NCBI GenBank assembly: GCA_902607435.1 | Contig: CACLJX010000001.1 | Span: forward strand, 74,899 to 138,898 | Direction: 5' to 3' | DNA from: an uncultured Alphaproteobacteria bacterium | GTDB lineage: Bacteria > Pseudomonadota > Alphaproteobacteria > HIMB59 > GCA-002718135 | DNA: 64,000 bases | In this document: positions 17,956 through 26,681 of the stretch, piece by piece | Position numbering within the stretch: position 1 is the stretch's first letter | Layout: every line of letters starts with the position of its first letter | Translations under genes and position numbers: made by a program | Notes under the pieces: generated by a model | The model's database searches: none | The model's input: the letters and a program-made list of their open reading frames with translations, nothing else | What the model was told of the DNA's origin: nothing

Positions 17956-18918
17956 TTAATTTGTTTCTTTTAATTTTTGTGGGATTTTAAACGTAACATC
18001 TTCTTTTATATAATTTGTTTCTTGTAGGATAATATTAAAATTTTCTTTTAAATAACTTATGAAGTTTTGTACAAGAATTTCAGGAGCGGACGCACTTGCT
18101 GTTAACCCCACACTTTTTATTTTTTTAAAATATTTTAAATCAAATTTTTCTATTTTATCTGCTAGCATACTTTTCTTAGCACCATATTGTTTTGCAACTT
18201 CAACAAGTCTTAATGAATTAGATGAATTTTTTGCACCAAGTACAATAAATAAATCACATTGGCTGGCTATTTTTTTTACAGCTTCTTGACGATTAGTTGT
18301 TGCATAACAAATATCATCTTTTTTTGGTTCAATAGCATTAGGATATTTTTTTTTAATAGCTAAAATAATTGATTTAGTATCATCCACTGATAGAGTTGTT
18401 TGCGTCACATAAGCAATTTTCTCATTTTGATTAATATTTAAAGAAACTACATCTTTTTCATTTTCTATAAGATGTATTTTAGAAGAAATCTGTCCCATTG
18501 TGCCAATCACCTCTGGATGACCAGAATGACCTATCAAAATAATATTATATTTTTTTCTTTTAAAATTTTCAACTTCACGGTGAATTTTACTTACTAACGG
18601 ACATGTAGCATCATGATATTCCAAGTTTAATTGTTTAGCTTGTTTTGGCACAGATTTAGGAACACCATGAGCAGAAAAAATAACAGGTCTTTTTTTGTTT
18701 TTTATTTCACTGAGCTCATCAATAAAAATAGCTCCTTTGGAGCGAAGTTTATCTACTACATATTTATTGTGTACAATTTCATGCCGTACATAGATTGGTT
18801 TTCCATATTTCTTTAGAGCTTCTTCAACCATATTAATCGCTCTTTCAACACCTGCACATAGTCCCCGAGGTCCAGTAAGGTATAATTTTATAGTTTGTTG
18901 ATTTACTTTTTTTTGCAT
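17956..18918 (-). CDS. ispH: 4-hydroxy-3-methylbut-2-enyl diphosphate reductase
   Basis: 320 aa. The three iron-sulfur cysteines occur in GLCAGV (residue 21), HDATCPLV and ICYATTNRQ, the usual IspH spacing. HGVPKS and GHSGHPEV are further conserved substrate-binding blocks. It makes IPP and DMAPP in the last step of the MEP isoprenoid pathway; ispE of the same pathway is at 32.8 kb. First gene of the ispH-thrB-rnhA run. Confidence 0.96.
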   Translation of the reverse strand: MQKKVNQQTIKLYLTGPRGLCAGVERAINMVEEALKKYGKPIYVRHEIVHNKYVVDKLRSKGAIFIDELSEIKNKKRPVIFSAHGVPKSVPKQAKQLNLEYHDATCPLVSKIHREVENFKRKKYNIILIGHSGHPEVIGTMGQISSKIHLIENEKDVVSLNINQNEKIAYVTQTTLSVDDTKSIILAIKKKYPNAIEPKKDDICYATTNRQEAVKKIASQCDLFIVLGAKNSSNSLRLVEVAKQYGAKKSMLADKIEKFDLKYFKKIKSVGLTASASAPEILVQNFISYLKENFNIILQETNYIKEDVTFKIPQKLKETN

Positions 18919-18974
18919 TAATTATATTTATATTAATATATATTTTTTAATAATTATAATAATAGAATTATTTA

Positions 18975-19493
18975 GTGAAAATTTTTTTAATCTATATTGT
19001 TTTGCTATTTCTTTTAAACTGTAATGGTGAAAAACAACAAACTACAGCGGAAAAATGCCCAAGAGCCTTCTTTTCAAAAGAACATCAAATTTATATAACA
19101 AGTGATCAAATCCCATTAGATATTGAAAACATTAGTTATAAAGCAGAGTTAAATAATTATTTGTTTAACAATGATTGTTTTGTTTCAAATAATGTTTTAA
19201 CTGTTAACATAACCTTACTTTTTGTTATAAAGCCAATTAATGTTGGCAATGAAAACATTCTGCTCCCATTCTACATAGCTACATTGAATGCAGAAGATAA
19301 AGTTGTGGATATGCAATATTATAGTGTTGAAGCAGTAATGCAAAAAGATTCTGAAACATTTAATTACACAGAAACAGAAGTTACTAAAAATATTGTTATT
19401 AGAATTCCAAACAAAGATATGGAAACAAATCTAAAAACCAAAATGATTATAGGATTTATGTTAGATCAAGAAAAGATTGAATTATTAAACTAG
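18975..19493 (+). CDS. Putative lipoprotein of unknown function
   Basis: 172 aa from a GTG start at 18975. The N-terminus is a lipoprotein signal with a lipobox-like LLLNC (cysteine near residue 16), followed by a polar linker and a mainly beta-predicted domain. Conserved-looking cysteines occur in AEKCPRAF and NNDCFVS. I do not recognise the family. It is convergent with the F0 ATP synthase operon and overlaps the end of atpF by 4 nt, as expected in a compact genome. Confidence 0.6.
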   Translation: MKIFLIYIVLLFLLNCNGEKQQTTAEKCPRAFFSKEHQIYITSDQIPLDIENISYKAELNNYLFNNDCFVSNNVLTVNITLLFVIKPINVGNENILLPFYIATLNAEDKVVDMQYYSVEAVMQKDSETFNYTETEVTKNIVIRIPNKDMETNLKTKMIIGFMLDQEKIELLN

Positions 19494-19975
19494 TTTTTTA
19501 ATGCTGAGTTTAGTTCTTTCATAGATTGATTGATTAGATTTTGTTTTTCTTTATCGTTTAATTTTTTTTCAAGAATATCAATAGTAGCTGTAATAGCAGT
19601 TTGTGCAATATATTTTTGAACATTAATATTTGCATCTCTTGTCATTTGATCAATTTTTATTTTTGCTAGTTCATTGCGTTTGTTTATTAGTTCTTTTAGT
19701 TTGATATGAGAATTATTTTCTATTAGTGAAATTTTATCTTTGGTCTCTTTCTCAATAATTATTATTTCTTGTTTTACTTCTTTTTGTTTTTTTTTAATTT
19801 CACTTAATGTTTGTTGAGATTCGTTTTTTAATTTTTCTGCCTGATCAATACTTTCTTTAATATCATGAATTTTACTATCAAGACTTTTTGATAGTATTTT
19901 GCGCGTAGGATTAAATATTATTCCAACAAAGATAATAAAAGCTATAAAAACCCAAAATTGAGGATCAGCAAACAT
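19490..19975 (-). CDS. atpF: ATP synthase F0 subunit b
   Basis: 161 aa. A single N-terminal membrane helix (FWVFIAFIIFVGIIF) leads into a long charged coiled coil, the peripheral stalk that holds F1 against F0. It is the last gene of atpI-atpB-atpE-b'-b on the minus strand and follows b' by 2 nt. The presence of two different b-type subunits is typical of Alphaproteobacteria and photosynthetic bacteria. The F1 genes are not in the window. Confidence 0.92.
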   Translation of the reverse strand: MFADPQFWVFIAFIIFVGIIFNPTRKILSKSLDSKIHDIKESIDQAEKLKNESQQTLSEIKKKQKEVKQEIIIIEKETKDKISLIENNSHIKLKELINKRNELAKIKIDQMTRDANINVQKYIAQTAITATIDILEKKLNDKEKQNLINQSMKELNSALKN

Positions 19976-19977
19976 AA

Positions 19978-20472
19978 TTAATTTATAGGCCCGGATTGAG
20001 CTTTTGTAATGGAAGCTTTAATTTCTTTATCATTAAAAGACACAGAAGATAATTTTGCAGTTATAAGTTTAGTGATTTCAAGTATTTGATTACTAATTTT
20101 GTTTAATGAATCTTTCTTATTATTTTCAATAATGACAGATGTTTCATCAATTTTTTTTGAAAGATCATTGTCAATTTTGCTCAACTCTTTTGCAAATGTA
20201 TTTTTTAATTTAAGATTTGATTTTTTGATTATATTGCTAGCTTGATCCCGCGCACTAGTTAGTTGCCTATCGATTTCATTTTGTATTTGTTCTGCCTCAG
20301 TTTGTAATTTTTTTGCTGTTTCAATATCATTACTAATTATATTCTGTCTTTTTTCTAAAACTTTGCTAATGCGAGGAAGAGATATTTTCCAAAGAAAAAA
20401 TAATAGAAAAGAAAAAGTAACTACTAACCAAAAAAGTTGAGATACAAAAAATTCAGGATTTAACTGAGGCAT
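19978..20472 (-). CDS. atpX: ATP synthase F0 subunit b'
   Basis: 164 aa. MPQLNPEFFVSQLFWLVVTF is the characteristic N-terminus of alphaproteobacterial b', with the helix starting later than in b. The rest is a charged coiled coil. It forms the heterodimeric peripheral stalk with the b subunit encoded next. Its position after the c-subunit gene fits the class-typical order. Confidence 0.92.
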   Translation of the reverse strand: MPQLNPEFFVSQLFWLVVTFSFLLFFLWKISLPRISKVLEKRQNIISNDIETAKKLQTEAEQIQNEIDRQLTSARDQASNIIKKSNLKLKNTFAKELSKIDNDLSKKIDETSVIIENNKKDSLNKISNQILEITKLITAKLSSVSFNDKEIKASITKAQSGPIN

Positions 20473-20487
20473 AGAAAATAATTACAA

Positions 20488-20712
20488 TTAACCAAACAAT
20501 ATAACTAAAGCAATAACCAGTGCAAAAAGTGCTATTGCTTCTACCAAAGCGAATCCTAACATTGTCATAGTAAAAACTTCACTTCTTGCAGCTGGATTTC
20601 GACCAACGGCTTCAATGAAAGATGAGAATATATTCCCAATACCAATTCCAGATCCAATTACGCCAATTACTGCTAAACCGGCTCCGATAACTTTTGCTGC
20701 TTCAATTTCCAT
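20488..20712 (-). CDS. atpE: ATP synthase F0 subunit c
   Basis: 74 aa in two membrane helices joined by the polar loop GRNPAARSE. The ion-binding carboxylate is Glu58 in LVEAIALFALVIA, and the glycine-rich first helix (GSGIGIGN) allows tight ring packing. No sodium-site residues are apparent, so proton use is likely. A strong ribosome site (GGAGGG) lies just upstream of the ATG, in line with the many copies needed per complex. Confidence 0.96.
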   Translation of the reverse strand: MEIEAAKVIGAGLAVIGVIGSGIGIGNIFSSFIEAVGRNPAARSEVFTMTMLGFALVEAIALFALVIALVILFG

Positions 20713-20727
20713 AAACCCTCCTTAATT

Positions 20728-21468
20728 TTAATGTAAGTGCAATGCATCGTTTATATATAAGCATGTTAATATAGCAAATACATAAGCTTGCAAAAAAGCG
20801 ATTAATATTTCTAAGCCGGTTAAAGCTACGATGAATGCTAAAGGCAAAAAACCAGCAAAGCCTAATGATACAACGAAACCAGCAAAGACTTTTAGTAATG
20901 TATGACCAGCCAGCATATTGGCAAACAGTCTTACAGATAAACTTATTGGCCGTGATAGATAAGAGATCACCTCTATTGGAATTAAAAGTGGAAGCATATA
21001 CCAAGGCAAACCAGGAATAATAAATAAAGAAAAATAATGAAAACCATGTTTTATAAATCCCAAAATAGTAACGCCTATAAATACTACTGCAGCCAATGCA
21101 AAAGTTACAATGATATGGCTAGTAAAAGTGAAACTATAAGGAATCATTCCGACCATGTTGCCAATAAGGACAAACATAAAGATAGTAAAAACAAAAGGGA
21201 AATATTTTCTACCTTCATTTCCTACAGTATCTTTAAGAAGTTGAGCTATAAAATCATAGGATAATTCTGAGAGCAGTTGAAGCCGGGAAGGCACAATAGC
21301 TCGTGTATTAACTGAGAAAGTTATAAATAAAGTTATAATGACAACAGTTATGATCATAGATATTGAAGAATTTGTAACTGATAAGTCTAAATTTCCTGAT
21401 TTTATATCTATTAAGGGAATGATTTCGAATTGTTCTAAAGGACTATGTTTTGTTTCTGATGATGACAT
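20728..21468 (-). CDS. atpB: ATP synthase F0 subunit a
   Basis: 246 aa, with five to six membrane helices. The essential arginine is in SLSVRLFANMLAGHTLLKV, and the C-terminal helix FLQAYVFAILTCLYI carries the conserved QAYVF. Together with subunit c it forms the proton path. It lies between atpI and atpE on the minus strand. Confidence 0.96.
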   Translation of the reverse strand: MSSSETKHSPLEQFEIIPLIDIKSGNLDLSVTNSSISMIITVVIITLFITFSVNTRAIVPSRLQLLSELSYDFIAQLLKDTVGNEGRKYFPFVFTIFMFVLIGNMVGMIPYSFTFTSHIIVTFALAAVVFIGVTILGFIKHGFHYFSLFIIPGLPWYMLPLLIPIEVISYLSRPISLSVRLFANMLAGHTLLKVFAGFVVSLGFAGFLPLAFIVALTGLEILIAFLQAYVFAILTCLYINDALHLH

Positions 21469-21494
21469 AATATAAAAGTATAATATTTATAAAA

Positions 21495-21779
21495 TTATTG
21501 TTTTTCAATGCGACGCATTACACGATATATATTTAATAATCCAGCAAATGCGCCAAGAATGAAAAAAATAATTAAACCAAAAGGACTTGTTTCAAAGTAA
21601 TTATCCACAACAAGACCAATGCCCACTCCTACAACAAGTGTGGCAACAATTTCTGTACTTATCTTGAATCCAAAACTAGCCCCACTGTTTTTTGTATTTT
21701 GTGAAATATCAGTTTTATTTTTTTCATAATGTTGGATTTTTTTCTTTAAATTTTTTAATTTATTTTTTGAATTATTCAT
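21495..21779 (-). CDS. atpI: ATP synthase assembly protein I
   Basis: 94 aa. A charged N-terminal half is followed by two membrane helices containing ISTEIVATLVVGVGIGLVVD and GLIIFFILGAFAGLLNIYR, matching the short alphaproteobacterial AtpI, which helps assemble the c-ring. It heads the F0 operon and its start overlaps the end of smc by 8 nt, so smc and the F0 genes may be partly co-transcribed. Confidence 0.9.
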   Translation of the reverse strand: MNNSKNKLKNLKKKIQHYEKNKTDISQNTKNSGASFGFKISTEIVATLVVGVGIGLVVDNYFETSPFGLIIFFILGAFAGLLNIYRVMRRIEKQ

Positions 21780-24405
21780 TTTGTTTTATATCAACCGCAC
21801 TTTCAAGATCAACAGAAACAATTTGTGATACTCCTTTTTCAGACATTGTAACTCCATAAAGCCTATCTACTCTGGCCATAGTAATTCTATGGTGCGTAAT
21901 TACTAAAAATTTAGTTAAAGATGTTTTTGCTATTTCTTCTACAAGAGAACAGAAACGATCTACATTTGTATCATCTAAAGGAGCATCAACTTCATCTAGT
22001 ACACAAATCGGAGCAGGATTTGAAAGAAATACGGCGAATAATAAAGAAAGTGCTGTTAGTGCTTGTTCACCACCAGATAACAAAGTTAAATTTTGTAATT
22101 TTTTTCCAGGAGGACTAGCATAAACTTCTAAACCTGCTTGTAGAGGATCACTTTCATCTGTAAATTTTAAATAAGCTTTTCCTCCTCCAAATAATTGAAC
22201 AAATAATTTTTGAAAATTTTCATTTACAATGCCATAGGCAGCTAATAATCTTTGACGTCCTTCTGTATTTAATTTATTAATTGCTTCTCTCAATTTAGAA
22301 ATAGCAGCAAGAAGGTCAGATTGATCTTTTTTAATTTTATTTACCTTTTCTTCTAATTCTTTGGCCTCTTGTTCTGCAAGTAAATTAACACCACCTAATC
22401 GCTCTTGTTCAGCAATTAACCGCTCAAGTCTTTTTTCTAAGTATTCTGAGGAAAGAAGGGGTTTATTTGGATTAATTTTTGCTAATTCATATAATTCTTC
22501 TAAAGAAACAGCAAGACGTTCTTTTACCTGTTCAGTTAATTGTTTAATAGTTTCATCATGTTTAGCCATGATACCTTCTATTTTAATTTTTTCTTCTCTG
22601 AGTTCATTTAAACGAACTTCTTCTAATTTTAATTTTTTATTTTTTTCATTTGCCAATCTTTCAGTATTTTGAAGATTTGATATAATATTTTCATATTCTT
22701 TTTTATTAGATTGGATTAATTTATTAAGTCTTTGTTTTTCGAAGGAAATATTTTTTGGCATGGTTTGCATCTTTGTTAAATCCTTTTTTAAATTATTTTG
22801 ACGATCAATTAATTCTTTTATTCTGTTTTGAGCTGTGTTTTTAATTTCCTGCCATGATTTTTCTTCAATAGATAACTGCTTCAATCTTCTATTTTTAAGT
22901 TGCTCTAATACAGCTTTTGTTGATGCATTTTGTTTACCTTTTGATGTAAATCCATCCCATCTCCATATTTCTCCCAATTCACTAACTAGTATTTGTCCAT
23001 CGGATAAATTATTCTGTAGGGTTTCGATATTTTTTTTATCTTTGATCAGACCGATAAAATCTAATCTTTTTTTTAGATTTTCTGGAGCTTTAATTAATGA
23101 AGAAAGAGGAACTATTTCTTTTGGAAATACTGATTTATAATTTTTATTTGATAATATTTTCCAGAATGAAGATTGTTTTTCATTAATAGAGGCCATTAGT
23201 TCATCAGCAAATATAGATGCTAATGCATTTTCATAACCATCTTCAAAGTTTAAATAATTAATAATTGGATTGTTATTTTCTTTTGAACCAGTTGAGGTAT
23301 TTGATATATCTATTTCTTCTTGAAAGAGATCCCCTTGTTGTTTTTCTAGGAAGGTTTTTTCTTCCAATAATTTTAATAGATTGTCTTTTGAATCTTCTAG
23401 TAAAAACTGCTCTCTACTAACATCATTATTAATTTGTTCAATTCTAATTTGTATCTCTTCCACCGCATTTTTTGCTCTTTCAATTTCTTTTTCTTGGTTA
23501 ACCAAATTAATTGAATTTTTCTGCAATTCTGATGCTATATTACTTTCATGTTTTCTTAGTTCTGGTAATTGTTGTTGAATATTTTCATAATTGACATTAT
23601 TTGAAGCTACTATTTGAGTTTGATCAGCAACTAGTTTCTTCTGCAAAGAAAGTCTATTTTCAATTTCTTTGATCTTTTCTTTTTCCGTTTCCCATCTTTG
23701 ATAAAAAACAGTAGCTCTAGCACGGCTAATATCGTTTTGAATATTTTTATAACGTTTCGCTTGTCTTGATTGTTTTATTAAAAGTTCTAATTGTTCTTCC
23801 TGTGTTTTTAAAACATCTTTCACTCGTTCGAGATTATTTTCAGTAGAATTTAATCTTAGTTCAGCATCATGTCGACGCGAATGGAGACCGGTAATACCAG
23901 CAGCTTCTTCTAGAAGCAATCGGCGTTGTTCAGGTTTTGCAGCAATTATAGCTCCAATACGTCCCTGACTAACCATCGAGGTTGATCTAGCCCCAGTAGC
24001 TGCATCTGCAAATAGTAACTGAACATCTTTTAGTCTAACTTCTTTGCCATTAACTCTATATTCAGAACCTTCTCCTCTCCAAATTCTTCTAGTTACTTCT
24101 ATTTCACTGGAAAAATTAAACAGACTAGGTGCTTTTCGTTCAGTGTTATCTAGATCAAGAGTTACTTCAGCAATGTCCCATGCTGTACGTTCGGATGTTC
24201 CATTGAAAATAACATCATCAAGCTCGCTTCCACGCATTTGTTTTGGAGATAATTCACCCATCACAAAACGAAAAGCTTCAACTAAATTAGATTTACCACA
24301 ACCATTAGGTCCAACAATACCAGTCAGGCCTTGTTCAATAATTATTTCAGTGGGTTCTACAAAAGATTTAAAGCCTTTAACTTTAAGTTTTTTAAATTTA
24401 ATCAT
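21772..24405 (-). CDS. smc: Chromosome segregation protein SMC, short-armed
   Basis: 877 aa, clearly shorter than the usual 1,100-1,200. The N-terminal ATPase half has Walker A GIVGPNGCGKSNLV (about residues 30-40); a coiled coil follows from about 170 to 365. A hinge-like region (about 375-500) contains LNFEDGYENALASIFADEL. A second coil precedes the C-terminal half with the signature LTLLSGGEQALTALSLLFAV and Walker B ICVLDEVDAPLDD. All catalytic parts are intact, so the missing length is in the coiled-coil arms. It organises the chromosome with kleisin partners not seen here. It overlaps its neighbours at both ends by 8 nt. Confidence 0.95.
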   Translation of the reverse strand: MIKFKKLKVKGFKSFVEPTEIIIEQGLTGIVGPNGCGKSNLVEAFRFVMGELSPKQMRGSELDDVIFNGTSERTAWDIAEVTLDLDNTERKAPSLFNFSSEIEVTRRIWRGEGSEYRVNGKEVRLKDVQLLFADAATGARSTSMVSQGRIGAIIAAKPEQRRLLLEEAAGITGLHSRRHDAELRLNSTENNLERVKDVLKTQEEQLELLIKQSRQAKRYKNIQNDISRARATVFYQRWETEKEKIKEIENRLSLQKKLVADQTQIVASNNVNYENIQQQLPELRKHESNIASELQKNSINLVNQEKEIERAKNAVEEIQIRIEQINNDVSREQFLLEDSKDNLLKLLEEKTFLEKQQGDLFQEEIDISNTSTGSKENNNPIINYLNFEDGYENALASIFADELMASINEKQSSFWKILSNKNYKSVFPKEIVPLSSLIKAPENLKKRLDFIGLIKDKKNIETLQNNLSDGQILVSELGEIWRWDGFTSKGKQNASTKAVLEQLKNRRLKQLSIEEKSWQEIKNTAQNRIKELIDRQNNLKKDLTKMQTMPKNISFEKQRLNKLIQSNKKEYENIISNLQNTERLANEKNKKLKLEEVRLNELREEKIKIEGIMAKHDETIKQLTEQVKERLAVSLEELYELAKINPNKPLLSSEYLEKRLERLIAEQERLGGVNLLAEQEAKELEEKVNKIKKDQSDLLAAISKLREAINKLNTEGRQRLLAAYGIVNENFQKLFVQLFGGGKAYLKFTDESDPLQAGLEVYASPPGKKLQNLTLLSGGEQALTALSLLFAVFLSNPAPICVLDEVDAPLDDTNVDRFCSLVEEIAKTSLTKFLVITHHRITMARVDRLYGVTMSEKGVSQIVSVDLESAVDIKQNE

Positions 24406-25036
24406 CTATTTCAGATAGAAGTTTGTCAATAATTTGTTTGAAATCTTTAAAAGGTTTATTGCCTTCAACCAATAAGCCATTAATTAAAAAAGAAGGTGTT
24501 GATTTTATGTTGAATTCACTTTGGGCATCCATTAACCCTTGTAAAATTTTTTTTTCAAGATCTACATTTTTAATACATATATTAAATTCTTCTTTTTTCA
24601 TGCCCCCACTTTGCATTATTTTATAGAGTTCTTGCGTAGTTTTTTTATTTTCTCTAGAAACCCATTTGGATTGAAGCTGATATAAAGCTTGTGAATATTG
24701 ATAATGAAGATCTTCAGGAATGCAATGGAGTACCATACTTCCTAATAGAGCTGGATAATTAAAAGGAAAATCTCTAAATACGATTTTTATTTTTCCTGTA
24801 TTAACATATTCATTAATTAATTGGGGCAGAGTATTAAGATGGAAATCAGCACAATGGCTACAGGACAATGAAGCGTATTCTATAATGGTTACTGGAGCAT
24901 TATTATCACCAATAACAAAATCATCGTCATTTAAAGTGAGAACAGATTTGGATAATACGGCAAAAGAGACTAAGAATAAAAACAAAAAAACATATAGGTA
25001 AAATTTTGCTAAAATAATATTAACAAATTTATTCAT
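24398..25036 (-). CDS. DsbA-family thiol:disulfide oxidoreductase
   Basis: 212 aa with an N-terminal hydrophobic segment that serves as signal or anchor. The active site is CSHC in EYASLSCSHCADFH and the cis-proline loop is in IKSTPSFLING. HDR-type DsbA proteins of this layout (Thioredoxin_4 class) are common in Alphaproteobacteria just upstream of smc. It would oxidise cysteines in periplasmic proteins. It overlaps smc by 8 nt and dciA by 4 nt. Confidence 0.9.
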   Translation of the reverse strand: MNKFVNIILAKFYLYVFLFLFLVSFAVLSKSVLTLNDDDFVIGDNNAPVTIIEYASLSCSHCADFHLNTLPQLINEYVNTGKIKIVFRDFPFNYPALLGSMVLHCIPEDLHYQYSQALYQLQSKWVSRENKKTTQELYKIMQSGGMKKEEFNICIKNVDLEKKILQGLMDAQSEFNIKSTPSFLINGLLVEGNKPFKDFKQIIDKLLSEIDD

Positions 25037-25557
25037 TTATTTTCTTCATTTGAAATAGATAACTCTAGATTTAGCAGTGATTCTTCCAATTTCTTATCAT
25101 TAATTTTTAAAGTTTTGTTTTTTATTTTAATTTTTTTTTGTTTAATTTGGTCAGTATTTGGTAAAGTTTTTTTTGATGGAAATTTATTGAATTTTAATAT
25201 TTTTTGATGGATTTTTATTCCATGTATAGCTTTATATCCAAAAAATGAATTTATTTTCTCAATGATTTTATTTTGAAAGTGTTGAAACTCTATTGCTGCA
25301 GCTGGAGTGACATCAACATGTAAATATTTTTCATAGATTAATTCCCCGTTTTTATCAGAAGACATCGGTATAGATGTGATTTTATTAGGCTGCGAATGTT
25401 TATTAAAAAATATACCAACAATCTCGGGCCATTTTGCATGTATTGTGTAATCTAATTTTCCAAATTTGTATAATATGTTCTGATTTATTGATTTTAGAGA
25501 TTCACTTATTTTAAGGGGTTTAAAGTTTCTATTTTTTTCTGATTTGGTGAACTTCAT
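25033..25557 (-). CDS. dciA: DciA-like (DUF721) protein
   Basis: 174 aa. The text WPEIVGIFFNKHSQPNKI followed by LHVDVTPAAAIEFQHFQNKI and the KINSFFGYKAI stretch match the DUF721 domain. DciA proteins help load the replicative helicase in bacteria that lack DnaC. The C-terminal third is lysine-rich and low in complexity. It sits between mutY (divergent) and the DsbA-like gene, the usual alphaproteobacterial neighbourhood, and overlaps the latter by ATGA. Confidence 0.82.
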   Translation of the reverse strand: MKFTKSEKNRNFKPLKISESLKSINQNILYKFGKLDYTIHAKWPEIVGIFFNKHSQPNKITSIPMSSDKNGELIYEKYLHVDVTPAAAIEFQHFQNKIIEKINSFFGYKAIHGIKIHQKILKFNKFPSKKTLPNTDQIKQKKIKIKNKTLKINDKKLEESLLNLELSISNEENK

Positions 25558-25604
25558 AATTTGTTTTATTATTATAGTATCAAATTATGATATCAATAAA
25601 TTAA

Positions 25605-26681
25605 ATGAAATTAGTCAACAAGAAAGAAAAGCAAATAATTAATAAGCTTCTTATATGGTACAAAACAAATCAAAGAATATTACCATGGAGGGTTTTGTTT
25701 AAGAATAATTTGCCTAATCCATATTATGTAATGATCAGCGAATTTATGCTTCAACAAACAACAGTTAATTCAGTTATTCCTAAGTTTAATAAATTTATCA
25801 AAATATGGCCAAATATAAAGAGTTTAAGCATAGCTAAGGAAGCTCATATTCTGAAAGTCTGGTCAGGTTTAGGATATTATGCGAGAGCAAAAAATTTATT
25901 TAAATCAATAAAAATTATATCAAAAAGTAATAAAAATGTTGTTCCTAATGAATATAATAACTTAATTCAATTACCAGGGATAGGCGATTATACAGCTAAA
26001 GCTATTTTAGGTATTGCTTATAATATATCTGTAATGCCTGTAGATGCTAATATAGAAAGAATAATTTCAAGAATTTATGGCTTATCCAAACCAATTATTA
26101 ATATAAAATATGATATACTGAATTGTGCAACTAAATTAATTTCAAAAAAACAAACAAGTAATCTTATCCAAGCATTTATGGATTATGGATCACTGATTTG
26201 TTTACCTAATAAACCAAAATGTAACAAATGTATTATATCAACACAATGCATTGCTTTTAAAAAAAATATTACAGAATTAATACCTTTGAAGAAGAAAAAA
26301 ACAAAAATAAAACTTCAAAAAGTGACCAGGGCATACATTATTATTAATGAGTGTAAAGAAATATTAGTAAGGAGACGAGCACCTTTCGGCATGTTACAAT
26401 CTATGCTTGAAGTACCAAATGATAAATGGGTAACTAATAATAAACTTCTTAAAAAAGACAAGATTGCAACATTAGTTTCAAAAAAATATTATATAATTAA
26501 AAATAAATTTATTTATTCGTTTAGCCATTTTGATCTTGTTGTAAAAATTTATTATACTTCAGTTAAAAAAAGAAAAATAAAGAATCACTTTTGGATTTCA
26601 TTAAATAAAATACCACAATCAGGCATGCCTACAATAATGAAAAAATTAACGAGGGTTTATCAGAGCTCAATTAAACGTTAA
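25605..26681 (+). CDS. mutY: A/G-specific adenine glycosylase
   Basis: 358 aa. The catalytic Glu is in SEFMLQQTTVNSV, the helix-hairpin-helix is LPGIGDYTAKAILG and the catalytic Asp is in VDANIERII. The [4Fe-4S] cysteines follow the family spacing C-x6-C-x2-C-x5-C (CLPNKPKCNKC...). The C-terminal part is a weakly conserved NUDIX-like 8-oxoG recognition domain. It removes adenine mispaired with 8-oxoguanine. It converges with ccrM, with ends overlapping by 15 nt. Confidence 0.95.
   Translation: MKLVNKKEKQIINKLLIWYKTNQRILPWRVLFKNNLPNPYYVMISEFMLQQTTVNSVIPKFNKFIKIWPNIKSLSIAKEAHILKVWSGLGYYARAKNLFKSIKIISKSNKNVVPNEYNNLIQLPGIGDYTAKAILGIAYNISVMPVDANIERIISRIYGLSKPIINIKYDILNCATKLISKKQTSNLIQAFMDYGSLICLPNKPKCNKCIISTQCIAFKKNITELIPLKKKKTKIKLQKVTRAYIIINECKEILVRRRAPFGMLQSMLEVPNDKWVTNNKLLKKDKIATLVSKKYYIIKNKFIYSFSHFDLVVKIYYTSVKKRKIKNHFWISLNKIPQSGMPTIMKKLTRVYQSSIKR

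Noticed and set aside
22361-24418. Plus-strand ORFs opposite smc
   Set aside because: Serine- and leucine-rich antisense shadows of the coiled-coil gene, without ribosome sites or motifs.
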